Part shown: piece by piece, positions 7,927 to 14,666 of the stretch
Position numbering within the stretch: position 1 is the stretch's first letter
Layout of the letters: each line of letters begins with the position of its first letter
Assembly: GCA_017936985.1 (NCBI GenBank)
Contig: JAGBEM010000160.1
Span: 1 to 17,168 of the forward strand
Direction of reading: 5' to 3'
Source: Oscillospiraceae bacterium
Lineage (GTDB): Bacteria > Bacillota_A > Clostridia > Oscillospirales > Oscillospiraceae
Length of the DNA: 17,168 bases
Program-made: the position numbers and the translations under genes
Notes under the pieces: generated by a model
The model's input: the letters and a program-made list of their open reading frames with translations, nothing else
Told to the model about the DNA's origin: nothing
The model's database searches: none

Positions 7927-9141
7927 ATGAAAAAAGCTGTTATGTATGGCGGCGGAAATATCGGCCGCGGCTTCATCGGCGCTCTGCTGAGCCAGTCCGG
8001 TTACGAGGTTACATTTATCGATGTGGCAGAGCCGGTGGTCAAGGCGCTGCAGGAAAAGCGTACTTACCCTGTGCGCTATGTATCCAGTGAAGGTCACAAG
8101 GATGTGTGGATCGAAAATGTCACCGCAGTCAACGGTAATCTGCCGGAAGCTGTGGATGCCATTGCCGAATGCGACATCATGGCTACCGCCGTGGGCGCAC
8201 GGATCCTCAAGTTCATCGTGCCCAATATCGTGGCCGGTCTGCGTAAGCGCTGGGCCATGGGCAAGGGGGCGCTGAACATCATCATCTGCGAAAACCTGAT
8301 GGATGCCAACAAGGTTCTGGAAGGCATGCTGAAAGAGCAGCTTACCGCCGAGGAGCAGGCAAAGTTCGATGCCTCTGTTGGCCTGGTGGAAGCTTCCATT
8401 GGCCGCATGGTTCCGGTCCAGACCGAGGAAATGAAGGACGGCGAGCCCATGCGCGTCTGCGTGGAGTCCTACGGCTTCCTGCCGGTGGACAAGGCTGCCT
8501 TTGTGGGCGGCGTTCCCGAGATCCGCAACATGGTACCCTATGAGCCCTTCGATTTTTACATCAAGCGCAAGCTCTATGTCCATAATATGGGCCATGCGAC
8601 CTGCGCTTACCTGGGCGACCAGCTGGGTCTTCAGTACATCTACGAAGCCATTGCTGTACCGGAAGTTCGCATTCTGGTCCAGAATGCCATGCTGGAAAGC
8701 GCCATGGCTCTGTCCAAGAAGTACGGCGCTGATTTGATGGCACTGCAGCTTCACATCACCGACCTTTTGTACCGCTTCACCAATGCGGCACTGAAGGATA
8801 CCTGTCAGCGTGTGGGCGGCGACCCCGCCAGAAAGCTCAGCCCCGAGGATCGGCTCATCGGCTCTTCCAAGCTGGCTCTGGAGCAGGGTGTGACCCCGGC
8901 CTATATCGCTGTGGGCGCTGCCGCTGGCCTGCACCGCTATATCAAGGAAGCAGAGAGCTTGGAGCAGGGCATCGACACTGCAACCAAGGTGCTTTCCGAG
9001 GTGGCCGGCCTTGCTGCTGAGGATACTCTGGCAAAGCTGATTTTGGAGTATTATCAGATGCTGCTGGGCGGCTGCAGCCTGGCGCAGCTGTGCACTAAGG
9101 CAGAGCTGGTTAAGCACGCCGGCATGAACAATGTTATCTAA
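7927..9141 (+). CDS. Mannitol-1-phosphate 5-dehydrogenase-like polyol-phosphate dehydrogenase
   Basis: NAD-dependent long-chain polyol dehydrogenase of 404 residues, close in layout to MtlD (about 380), which oxidises mannitol-1-phosphate to fructose-6-phosphate. Seen: the Rossmann motif GGGNIGRGFIG at 8-18, nearly the MtlD N terminus; Asp32 after the second strand, favouring NAD; and the catalytic triad of the family as Lys215, Asn220, His223 in KLYVHNMGH. The start at 7927 lies one base after the kinase stop and uses AAGAAGGA inside the kinase end, so the two are translationally coupled. No mannitol PTS gene accompanies it. Together with the kinase and the upstream SorE-like reductase, this suggests oxidation of a hexitol phosphate made inside the cell rather than imported mannitol phosphate. 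Family certain; substrate inferred. Confidence 0.85.
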   Translation: MKKAVMYGGGNIGRGFIGALLSQSGYEVTFIDVAEPVVKALQEKRTYPVRYVSSEGHKDVWIENVTAVNGNLPEAVDAIAECDIMATAVGARILKFIVPNIVAGLRKRWAMGKGALNIIICENLMDANKVLEGMLKEQLTAEEQAKFDASVGLVEASIGRMVPVQTEEMKDGEPMRVCVESYGFLPVDKAAFVGGVPEIRNMVPYEPFDFYIKRKLYVHNMGHATCAYLGDQLGLQYIYEAIAVPEVRILVQNAMLESAMALSKKYGADLMALQLHITDLLYRFTNAALKDTCQRVGGDPARKLSPEDRLIGSSKLALEQGVTPAYIAVGAAAGLHRYIKEAESLEQGIDTATKVLSEVAGLAAEDTLAKLILEYYQMLLGGCSLAQLCTKAELVKHAGMNNVI

Positions 9142-9153
9142 GGAGAATGAAAA

Positions 9154-10149
9154 ATGCCTATTATTACCGGTAGAGAAAATGTTCTGGCTGTCTATGAAAA
9201 GGCTGCTCAGAAGGGTTGGGTCATCCCCTGCATCTGCAGCGAAAACCTGACCACCACCGAGGCGATCCTGACTGCTGCCAGCGAATTTGCCAAGGAAAAC
9301 GGCTATGACAGCATTCCTGTCACCATTGCCATCACCAACCAGTATGACCACCGTAGCCAGTCTGTGTTCTATACCCAGACCCGCCGCTGGGACATCGGTC
9401 TGAAGCTGTTCCGTAGCGATCTGGAGATCGTTTCTCAGGTGTTCCCCAATGTGGATGTGCTGATCCACCTGGATCACGCCCAGCACGACACCGATGCGGA
9501 GATGCTGGAAAGCGATTTGAGTATGTATTCTTCCGTTATGTACGATGCTTCTACGCTGCCCATGGAAGAGAATATCAAAAAGACCAAGGCCTATGTCCAG
9601 CGCAAGGGCCATGAGCTGCTGATCGAGGGCGCTTGCGACGAGATCGTGGATGCCACCGGCGAGGCTCGCTGTGAGATCACCGATGCTGAGAAGTGCGCTT
9701 ACTATAAGGCTGAGACCGGCGTGGATGTGGTGGTTGCCAACCTGGGCACCGAGCACCGGGCTTCCGGCCAGGACCTGCATTACTACAACGATGCGGCCCA
9801 GGCTATCAAGGCCAAGATCGGCCCCAAGATCTGCCTCCACGGCACTTCCTCCGTATCCAATGACCAGATCAAGAAGCTGTTTGACGACGGCATCTGCAAG
9901 GTCAATATCTGGACTGCCCTGGAGCGTGACTCCTCTCCTGCACTGACCGAGTTCATGGTCAAGAACGCTGCCAAGTGCGGCGGCCCCAAGCTGGAGCAGA
10001 AGCTCATCGACGAGGGCTACCTGACCGCTTCTTCCAAGACCGGTGACAAGTCCTCCTTGCAGCACTTTACCACCACTGCCCGGCAGGAGATTGTCTTCAA
10101 CGAGATGAAGCGGATCGTTCGCGGCTACCTGGATCTGTGGTATGTGTAA
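9154..10149 (+). CDS. Divergent class II fructose-bisphosphate/tagatose-bisphosphate aldolase-family protein
   Basis: Zinc-dependent aldolase of 331 residues, somewhat longer than GatY/KbaY/FBA members (about 285-310). It should split a ketose bisphosphate (or ketose phosphate) into dihydroxyacetone phosphate and an aldehyde. Seen: HLDHAQ with Asp107 (catalytic acid/base) and His108 (zinc), GTEH with His201 (zinc), LHGTSS with His229 (zinc), and KVNIWT with Asn251 (substrate). Odd: the usual E-A-E-L-G segment reads EGACDE here (158-163), and the glycine after the second zinc histidine is arginine (His201-Arg202). The region 57-104 before HLDHA is also longer than usual. These changes suggest an altered substrate. 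Preceded by AAGGAGA, 12 bases after the dehydrogenase; last gene of the operon. Confidence 0.82.
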   Translation: MPIITGRENVLAVYEKAAQKGWVIPCICSENLTTTEAILTAASEFAKENGYDSIPVTIAITNQYDHRSQSVFYTQTRRWDIGLKLFRSDLEIVSQVFPNVDVLIHLDHAQHDTDAEMLESDLSMYSSVMYDASTLPMEENIKKTKAYVQRKGHELLIEGACDEIVDATGEARCEITDAEKCAYYKAETGVDVVVANLGTEHRASGQDLHYYNDAAQAIKAKIGPKICLHGTSSVSNDQIKKLFDDGICKVNIWTALERDSSPALTEFMVKNAAKCGGPKLEQKLIDEGYLTASSKTGDKSSLQHFTTTARQEIVFNEMKRIVRGYLDLWYV

Positions 10150-10167
10150 CCTTTAGCATCCGACAAA

Positions 10168-10205
10168 ATCAGCGGCAGCGAAAAAGCTGCCGCTGATGCG
10201 TTTTT
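10168..10205 (+). terminator. Rho-independent terminator of the sugar operon
   Basis: A 12-bp perfect stem (ATCAGCGGCAGC / GCTGCCGCTGAT) with loop GAAAAA is followed by GCG and a run of five T. It lies 18 bases after the aldolase stop and closes the transcript begun before 4046. Confidence 0.9.
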
Positions 10206-10262
10206 ATGGGGTTTTGAACCAAAGTTGCACGCCCTAATTTGTTGAAATTTGACTGAAAAAAC

Positions 10263-10291
10263 TTGCTTTTTCGTCGAAAAAAGGGTACAGT
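10263..10291 (+). promoter_or_regulatory. Putative promoter of the LTA-synthase-like gene
   Basis: TTGCTT at 10263-10268 and TACAGT at 10286-10291 are separated by 17 bases, with start expected near 10298. A short inverted repeat, GGTA/TACC, surrounds the -10 region. Prediction only. Confidence 0.4.
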
Positions 10292-10313
10292 ATACCGTAT
10301 GAATGATACTATG

Positions 10314-10321
10314 AGGTGATC
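10314..10321 (+). promoter_or_regulatory. Ribosome binding site supporting a TTG start
   Basis: AGGTGATC is an 8-base exact complement of the 16S rRNA 3' tail. Its GG pair lies 7 bases before TTG at 10324. The nearby ATG at 10311 is out of frame, so TTG is the likely initiation codon. Confidence 0.65.
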
Positions 10322-10323
10322 CT

Positions 10324-12426
10324 TTGTCCATTTTGCGTAAGATCTTCGTCGGAAGACCTGATACTTCCCGGGGACTGAAAAGTTCTCTGGGTATCTTTTT
10401 ACTGCTGTTTGGCGCTATTGTGTTCTGGGAATTGTTGGTCCATGCCCTGCTGCTGGAGGATATGACCTGGCGAATTTTGTATGTGATAGGCTTTTCTGCG
10501 TTTTTCGCGCTGGTGCTGACTGTCCTTACCGGAATGCTTCCCAGAGGGGGGAATCTTGCTGTATTCTGGGTAAGTATGTCGGTTTTATACCTTTGGTACG
10601 CCTGCCAATTCATTTACTACCAGATCTTTGGCGGCTTCATTTCTGCGTCCCTGGTGAAAATGGGCGGCGAAGCGGTGACCAATTTCTTCAAAGAAACTGT
10701 GGACTGCGTTCTCAATAATCTGCACCTTTTGGCACTTTTAGCCCTGCCTTTGCCGGTATCCGGCGTGCTGCTTCGTAAAAAATGGGTGAATGTGCCGAAA
10801 AAGACCTGGGGCTGCATCGCCCGGCAAGCCATTGTCTGCGTACTTTTGCACCTGATTTGCCTCAGCTGCCTGCAGATCGGCGGCACTGGCGCATACAGCA
10901 TCTACGATGTGTACCACAATGTGAACACCGGCACAGATTTAAGCGTCACGAATCTGGGCTTTTTGACAACTTTCCGCCTGGAAGTGAAATTTATGCTTTT
11001 TGGCGATGACCAGGAAACCTCGGATTCAAACGATCTGGTTATCATGGATCCCTCTCAGTTGGACAGTATTTTAGGCGGAAGCACTGAAAGTACAGAGAAT
11101 TCCCAGCCGGAGGATCCCACAAGCACGGAAAGCACCGAAGCCACAGAGCCCCCGGTGGTTTATGTGGATCAGACCTTGCAGATCGATTTTGACGCGCTGA
11201 TCGCGCAAAGTGCCGGTGACAGCAAGCTGACCAACCTGCACCAGTATTTTGCAGCGCAAAAGCCCACGAAAACCAACGAATTTACGGGCTTTTTTAAAGG
11301 AAAGAATCTGATCTATCTGGTGTGCGAGTCCTTTTCACCTGTGGTGATCAGCCAGGATATGACCCCCACCCTCTATAAGCTCTATAATGAAGGCATCAAG
11401 TTTACAAACTTTTACGGCACGTACCGCAATGTAACCACCAACGGCGAATACACTGCCTGCCTGGGCATCTTCCCCGATCTGTCCCGGAAAAAATCCGACG
11501 GCAGCTTTGCCGCTTCGGCGGAGAATTATCTGCCTTTTGCACTGGGAAATATCTTCCAGCAGCAGGCAGGTGTTTCCAGTCATGCCTTCCACAACTACAA
11601 GGCAACCTACTATAACCGCCGTTATTCCCATCCCAACATGGGCTATAGTCTGAAAGCCATGGGCACGGGCATGAAATTCACCTACGGCTGGCCCAGCTCC
11701 GATCTGGAGATGATGGAGCAGTCGGTTGCAGATTATGTAAACCAAGAGCGGTTTCATGCCTACTATATGACCTTCAGTGGGCACTATAAGTATGATTTTG
11801 TCAACAATCCCATCTGTATTCAGAACCAGGACATGGTGGAGCATTTAAGCTACAGCGAGCCGGTAAGAGCCTATATTTCCTGCCATCTGGAGCTGGAAAA
11901 GGCCATGGCCTACCTGATGGAGGAACTGGAAAAGGCCGGTCAGCTGGAAAATACGGTCATCGTCATGACTACGGATCACTATCCTTACGGTTTGAAAGAA
12001 AAGCAGTACAGCGAGCTGGCAGGGGAAACCAAGGACGGGGATTTCGGTATTTACGAAAATGCCTTCATCTGCTGGTCCTACGGAATGGAAGATCCGATCG
12101 TGGTGGATACGCCCTGCTGTACAGTTGATATTTTACCCACCCTGCTGAATTTGTTCGGTTTCTCTTATGATTCCCGACTGCTGGCAGGTACGGATGTTCT
12201 GGACCCCGGAGCCCAGCATATTGCGATCTTGCACAATGGCTCGTTTGTCACGGACAAGGTGATGTTCAACAGCACAAAGGGAAAAGCAAACTGGCTGGTG
12301 GACGAAAGCACGGTGCCCGAGGGGTATCTGGATGCGCTGATCCAGATCGTGCAGAATAAATTCACAGTTTCTACGGAAATTCTGAATCGGGATTATTACC
12401 GGATCGTTTTTCCGAATGGCGTATAA
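10324..12426 (+). CDS. LTA synthase-family membrane sulfatase/phosphotransferase
   Basis: Membrane protein of 700 residues, like LtaS-type polyglycerolphosphate synthases and related alkaline-phosphatase-superfamily phosphoglycerol transferases. About five N-terminal hydrophobic segments (roughly 22-44, 50-70, 78-100, 131-150, 165-185) are followed by an acidic Ser/Thr/Glu/Pro linker (about 250-280, with STEST repeats) and an extracellular sulfatase-type domain. Expected metal and nucleophile residues are Glu335 (in VCESF), Thr371 or Thr372 in NVTTNGE, and Asp551-His552 in TTDHYPYG. Such enzymes transfer glycerol phosphate or a related group onto a surface glycolipid or polymer. It begins with TTG. 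It stands as its own unit between two terminators but next to a surface acylation cassette. Superfamily is certain; lipoteichoic acid synthesis itself is not shown. Confidence 0.85.
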   Translation: MSILRKIFVGRPDTSRGLKSSLGIFLLLFGAIVFWELLVHALLLEDMTWRILYVIGFSAFFALVLTVLTGMLPRGGNLAVFWVSMSVLYLWYACQFIYYQIFGGFISASLVKMGGEAVTNFFKETVDCVLNNLHLLALLALPLPVSGVLLRKKWVNVPKKTWGCIARQAIVCVLLHLICLSCLQIGGTGAYSIYDVYHNVNTGTDLSVTNLGFLTTFRLEVKFMLFGDDQETSDSNDLVIMDPSQLDSILGGSTESTENSQPEDPTSTESTEATEPPVVYVDQTLQIDFDALIAQSAGDSKLTNLHQYFAAQKPTKTNEFTGFFKGKNLIYLVCESFSPVVISQDMTPTLYKLYNEGIKFTNFYGTYRNVTTNGEYTACLGIFPDLSRKKSDGSFAASAENYLPFALGNIFQQQAGVSSHAFHNYKATYYNRRYSHPNMGYSLKAMGTGMKFTYGWPSSDLEMMEQSVADYVNQERFHAYYMTFSGHYKYDFVNNPICIQNQDMVEHLSYSEPVRAYISCHLELEKAMAYLMEELEKAGQLENTVIVMTTDHYPYGLKEKQYSELAGETKDGDFGIYENAFICWSYGMEDPIVVDTPCCTVDILPTLLNLFGFSYDSRLLAGTDVLDPGAQHIAILHNGSFVTDKVMFNSTKGKANWLVDESTVPEGYLDALIQIVQNKFTVSTEILNRDYYRIVFPNGV

Positions 12427-12432
12427 TATGGA

Positions 12433-12470
12433 AAACAGCAGACACAGGTGAAACTGTGTCTGCTGTTTGT
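12433..12470 (+). terminator. Hairpin terminator after the LTA-synthase-like gene
   Basis: A 15-bp perfect stem (AAACAGCAGACACAG / CTGTGTCTGCTGTTT) with loop GTGAAA lies just after the stop. The T run beyond the three stem T's is short, so termination may be partial. Confidence 0.7.
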
Positions 12471-12497
12471 ATAAAAAGAAGTAAAATGGGGTATACT
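12467..12497 (+). promoter_or_regulatory. Weak putative promoter of the lipoprotein/MBOAT cassette
   Basis: TATACT at 12492-12497 is a fair -10 box. The nearest -35-like sequence is TTGTAT at 12467-12472, with a long 19-base spacer, overlapping the end of the preceding hairpin. Read-through from the upstream gene is an alternative source of transcript. Confidence 0.25.
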
Positions 12498-12529
12498 GCC
12501 AGGGAAATCACCAACAGGGAGGAAAGACA

Positions 12530-13186
12530 ATGAAACGAATTGCTTTATGTTTGCTTTGCATTCTGCTTATGGGTGCCTTTGTTGCGGGCTGCCGGAGCAA
12601 TGTGCCCCAGGAGACAGACGGCTCCATCGTGCCTACCGACACCCAGACACCGTCTTCCGAGGCGACCCGGCAGACGGAATTCTCTGAGCCGATCATGCAA
12701 TCTGGCACTGCCGATACCGGCAGTGCCCAGATCCTGCAAAAGATTTGGGACAGCTATGCTGAGGAAGAGCGCTTCGCGGTCTATGGCGGCAGTGTGGAAA
12801 TGTCTGTCAGCGATGGCCCAGGCGATTTGGACATGAATGCCACGGAAGAACTGACGACCCGGTATCTGCTGCCCCAGGAGCAGCTGAATATGGTCACCGA
12901 AGGGGCATCTCTGGTCCATCTGATGAATAACAATATTTTTACCGCCGTAGTTTTTCGTTTGACAGACGGCCAGCAGGCCAAGGCGCTGGCGGATGCCTGG
13001 GTTGCTGCCATTCGGGATAACCGCTGGATCTGTGGCCAGCCGGATCGGCTTTTGCTGGCGCAGCCGGATAAGGATCATATTCTCATGGCCTTTGGCAGCC
13101 AGGATGCGATGACTGCGTTCCAAGGGAAGCTCACAGCTGCTTATCCCGACAGCCAGATGCTGTATCAGGAAGCTATTGTGGCGTAA
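12530..13186 (+). CDS. Putative lipoprotein of unknown function (MBOAT-associated; possibly DUF4358-like)
   Basis: Secreted lipoprotein of 218 residues. A lipoprotein signal peptide is clear: positively charged MKR, a hydrophobic core, then the lipobox VAG-Cys with Cys21 as the lipidated residue. A Ser/Thr/Pro-rich linker (about 22-65) leads to a mixed alpha/beta domain (about 66-215) with no catalytic motif that I recognise. GGGAGG precedes the ATG. It lies upstream of the MBOAT and DHHW genes. Small lipoproteins of the DUF4358 type are often found in this position in Clostridia, and the fold pattern (a strand-rich core with a hydrophobic VVFRL strand and then a helix ADAWVAAI) would fit, but I cannot confirm that family by eye. 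A role as an accessory to surface acylation is inferred only from position. Confidence 0.75.
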   Translation: MKRIALCLLCILLMGAFVAGCRSNVPQETDGSIVPTDTQTPSSEATRQTEFSEPIMQSGTADTGSAQILQKIWDSYAEEERFAVYGGSVEMSVSDGPGDLDMNATEELTTRYLLPQEQLNMVTEGASLVHLMNNNIFTAVVFRLTDGQQAKALADAWVAAIRDNRWICGQPDRLLLAQPDKDHILMAFGSQDAMTAFQGKLTAAYPDSQMLYQEAIVA

Positions 13187-13205
13187 ATTGGGATTTCGCG
13201 CTTTC

Positions 13206-13227
13206 AGCCTTCCCCTGGGGGAAGGCT
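13206..13227. repeat. Short GC-rich palindromic hairpin, possible dispersed repeat copy
   Basis: AGCCTTCCCC (13206-13215) pairs perfectly with GGGGAAGGCT (13218-13227) across two bases. It lies in the 86-base gap between the lipoprotein and MBOAT genes and has no T run, so it is not a clear terminator. Palindromes of this AGCCTTCCCC...GGGGAAGGCT kind recur in intergenic DNA of some gut Clostridia; only one copy is in this window. Confidence 0.4.
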
Positions 13228-13272
13228 TGACAGTGCGATAAACTGCAATTTGATTTAAAAGGAGGAGAAAGT

Positions 13273-14658
13273 GTGCTTTTTTCCGGGATACCGTTTTTGT
13301 ATTATTTCCTGCCGGCGGTATTGATTTTGTACTTTTTAATGCCCCGGGGTTTGAAAAATGGCTTTCTGCTCCTTGCAAGCCTCCTGTTTTACGCCTGGGG
13401 CGAACCGGTCTATGTGCTGCTGATGGTTGGCTCCATCGTATCATTCTGGGGCTATGGGCTTCTGATTCAGCACAGCCAAAATGCTGCCTTGCGCAAGCTA
13501 TGGCTCACCGCGGCGGTGCTTACCGGCGCGGCGATGCTCGTTGTGTTCAAATACGCAGATTTCGCCATTGAAAACTGGAACGCCCTGACCGGCATGAGTG
13601 TGCCGTTTTTGAAGCTGGCGCTGCCCATCGGCATCAGCTTTTACACCTTTCAGTGTGTCAGTTATGCGGTGGATGTATACCGGCAGGATGTCCATGCCCA
13701 GCGCAATATCATTTACTTCGGCACCTATGTGGCCCTGTTTCCGCAGCTCATCGCCGGTCCGATCGTGCGGTATGTGGACATTGCCCAGGAGCTGGAAGAC
13801 CGCCGGGCGGCTTGGGCAGATGTGGCACACGGCCTGTTTGTTTTCCTGATCGGTCTTGGGAAAAAGGTACTGATCGCCAACCCCTTGGGAGAGCTGACAA
13901 CCCTGTTTCGGCAGTCGGGGGAAAAGAGTGTTCTGTTTTACTGGCTGTATGCGGTGGCATTTACCCTGCACATCTATTTTGACTTTTCCGGCTACAGCGA
14001 CATGGCCATCGGCCTGGGCCGGTGCTTTGGTTTCCGTTTCCCCCGGAATTTCAACTATCCGTATATCTCCCGGAGCATTACGGAGTTTTGGCGCAGGTGG
14101 CACATGACCCTTGGCGGCTGGTTTCGGGATTATGTGTATATCCCCCTGGGCGGCAACCGGGTAGGGAAATGGAAATGGCTGCGCAACATTTTGGCGGTGT
14201 GGCTGCTGACAGGTCTTTGGCATGGGGCGGCATGGAATTTTGTGGTATGGGGATTGCTGTTTGCCGCGATGCTGCTGATCGAAAAATACCTGCCGCTGCA
14301 TAAATTACCGGGCGTTTTACGCCATGGGTATGTTTTGCTGGTGGTGTGCATCAGTTTTGTGATCTTCAATGCCGCAGATATGACGCAGGCGCTGCGGGAT
14401 CTTGGCGGAATGTTCGGCTTTGCAGGCGTGCCGCTAATCAGCACCCAGGCGGTGTATTATCTGAGAAGCTATGGGGTATTGCTGATCGTGGGTATCCTGG
14501 GATCGACACCGCTGGTGTACAAAGCCGGTGTGCGCTGCCTGGAGAAGTGGAGCAGGGTTTCGATTTTAGTGCCGATAGCTGCTCTGGCGCTGCTGCTGGT
14601 TTGCACGGCTTATCTGGTGGACGGATCATTTAACCCGTTCCTGTATTTTCGATTTTAG
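13273..14658 (+). CDS. MBOAT-family O-acyltransferase (AlgI/DltB/PatA-like)
   Basis: Polytopic membrane protein of 461 residues, typical of bacterial membrane-bound O-acyltransferases that pass acetyl (or another acyl) groups across the membrane for transfer to an extracellular polymer. Seen: about ten or more hydrophobic segments; the N-terminal LFSGIPFLYYFLP start common to AlgI-like proteins; ALPIGISFYTFQ at 116-127; the family core HIYFDFSGYSDMAIG; RRWHMTL with His277; and LTGLWHG with His317, the expected catalytic histidine. It uses GTG at 13273, preceded by GGAGG at suitable spacing. The DHHW gene begins right after its stop, with the AGGAGG site overlapping the TAG, so both are co-translated. 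The partner protein and the nearby membrane sulfatase point to cell-surface polymer modification. Acyl donor and acceptor are unknown. Confidence 0.9.
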   Translation: MLFSGIPFLYYFLPAVLILYFLMPRGLKNGFLLLASLLFYAWGEPVYVLLMVGSIVSFWGYGLLIQHSQNAALRKLWLTAAVLTGAAMLVVFKYADFAIENWNALTGMSVPFLKLALPIGISFYTFQCVSYAVDVYRQDVHAQRNIIYFGTYVALFPQLIAGPIVRYVDIAQELEDRRAAWADVAHGLFVFLIGLGKKVLIANPLGELTTLFRQSGEKSVLFYWLYAVAFTLHIYFDFSGYSDMAIGLGRCFGFRFPRNFNYPYISRSITEFWRRWHMTLGGWFRDYVYIPLGGNRVGKWKWLRNILAVWLLTGLWHGAAWNFVVWGLLFAAMLLIEKYLPLHKLPGVLRHGYVLLVVCISFVIFNAADMTQALRDLGGMFGFAGVPLISTQAVYYLRSYGVLLIVGILGSTPLVYKAGVRCLEKWSRVSILVPIAALALLLVCTAYLVDGSFNPFLYFRF

Positions 14659-14666
14659 GAGGCGCC

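Noticed and set aside
4998..7976. A 992-residue open frame on the minus strand opposite the isomerase and kinase genes
   Set aside because: It is antisense to two genes with clear family motifs, its translation has no recognisable domain, and it has no ribosome site. It stays open because the real genes' codon bias avoids stops in that register.
7927..9141. Simple mannitol utilisation (mtlD with mannitol PTS)
   Set aside because: No MtlA/MtlF PTS component or MtlR is present, and the gene is embedded between a sugar kinase and an aldolase.
7831..10065. A 744-residue open frame on the minus strand opposite the dehydrogenase and aldolase genes
   Set aside because: Same reason: low-complexity Leu/Gln/His/Gly-rich antisense translation opposite well-supported genes.
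5037..10149. Sulfoquinovose (sulfosugar) degradation operon
   Set aside because: The isomerase superfamily also contains sulfoquinovose isomerases, but no sulfoquinovosidase, sulfo-transaldolase/transketolase or sulfonate exporter is present, and the FGGY kinase and aldolase fit a phosphorylated hexose route better.
4046..10149. Standard L-fucose or L-rhamnose pathway
   Set aside because: No FucA/RhaD-type class II aldolase of the small fuculose-phosphate family and no lactaldehyde reductase are present; a PfkB second phosphorylation and an FBA-type aldolase do not fit a 6-deoxy sugar.
10311..10323. ATG at 10311 as start of the LTA-synthase-like protein
   Set aside because: It is not in frame with the coding region; the TTG at 10324 has the better placed ribosome site.
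13227..13255. Consensus TTGACA with a TTGATT 17 bases downstream as a promoter for the MBOAT gene
   Set aside because: The -10 match is poor, and transcription would start at the ribosome binding site itself, leaving no usable leader; the -35 match also overlaps the end of a palindrome.
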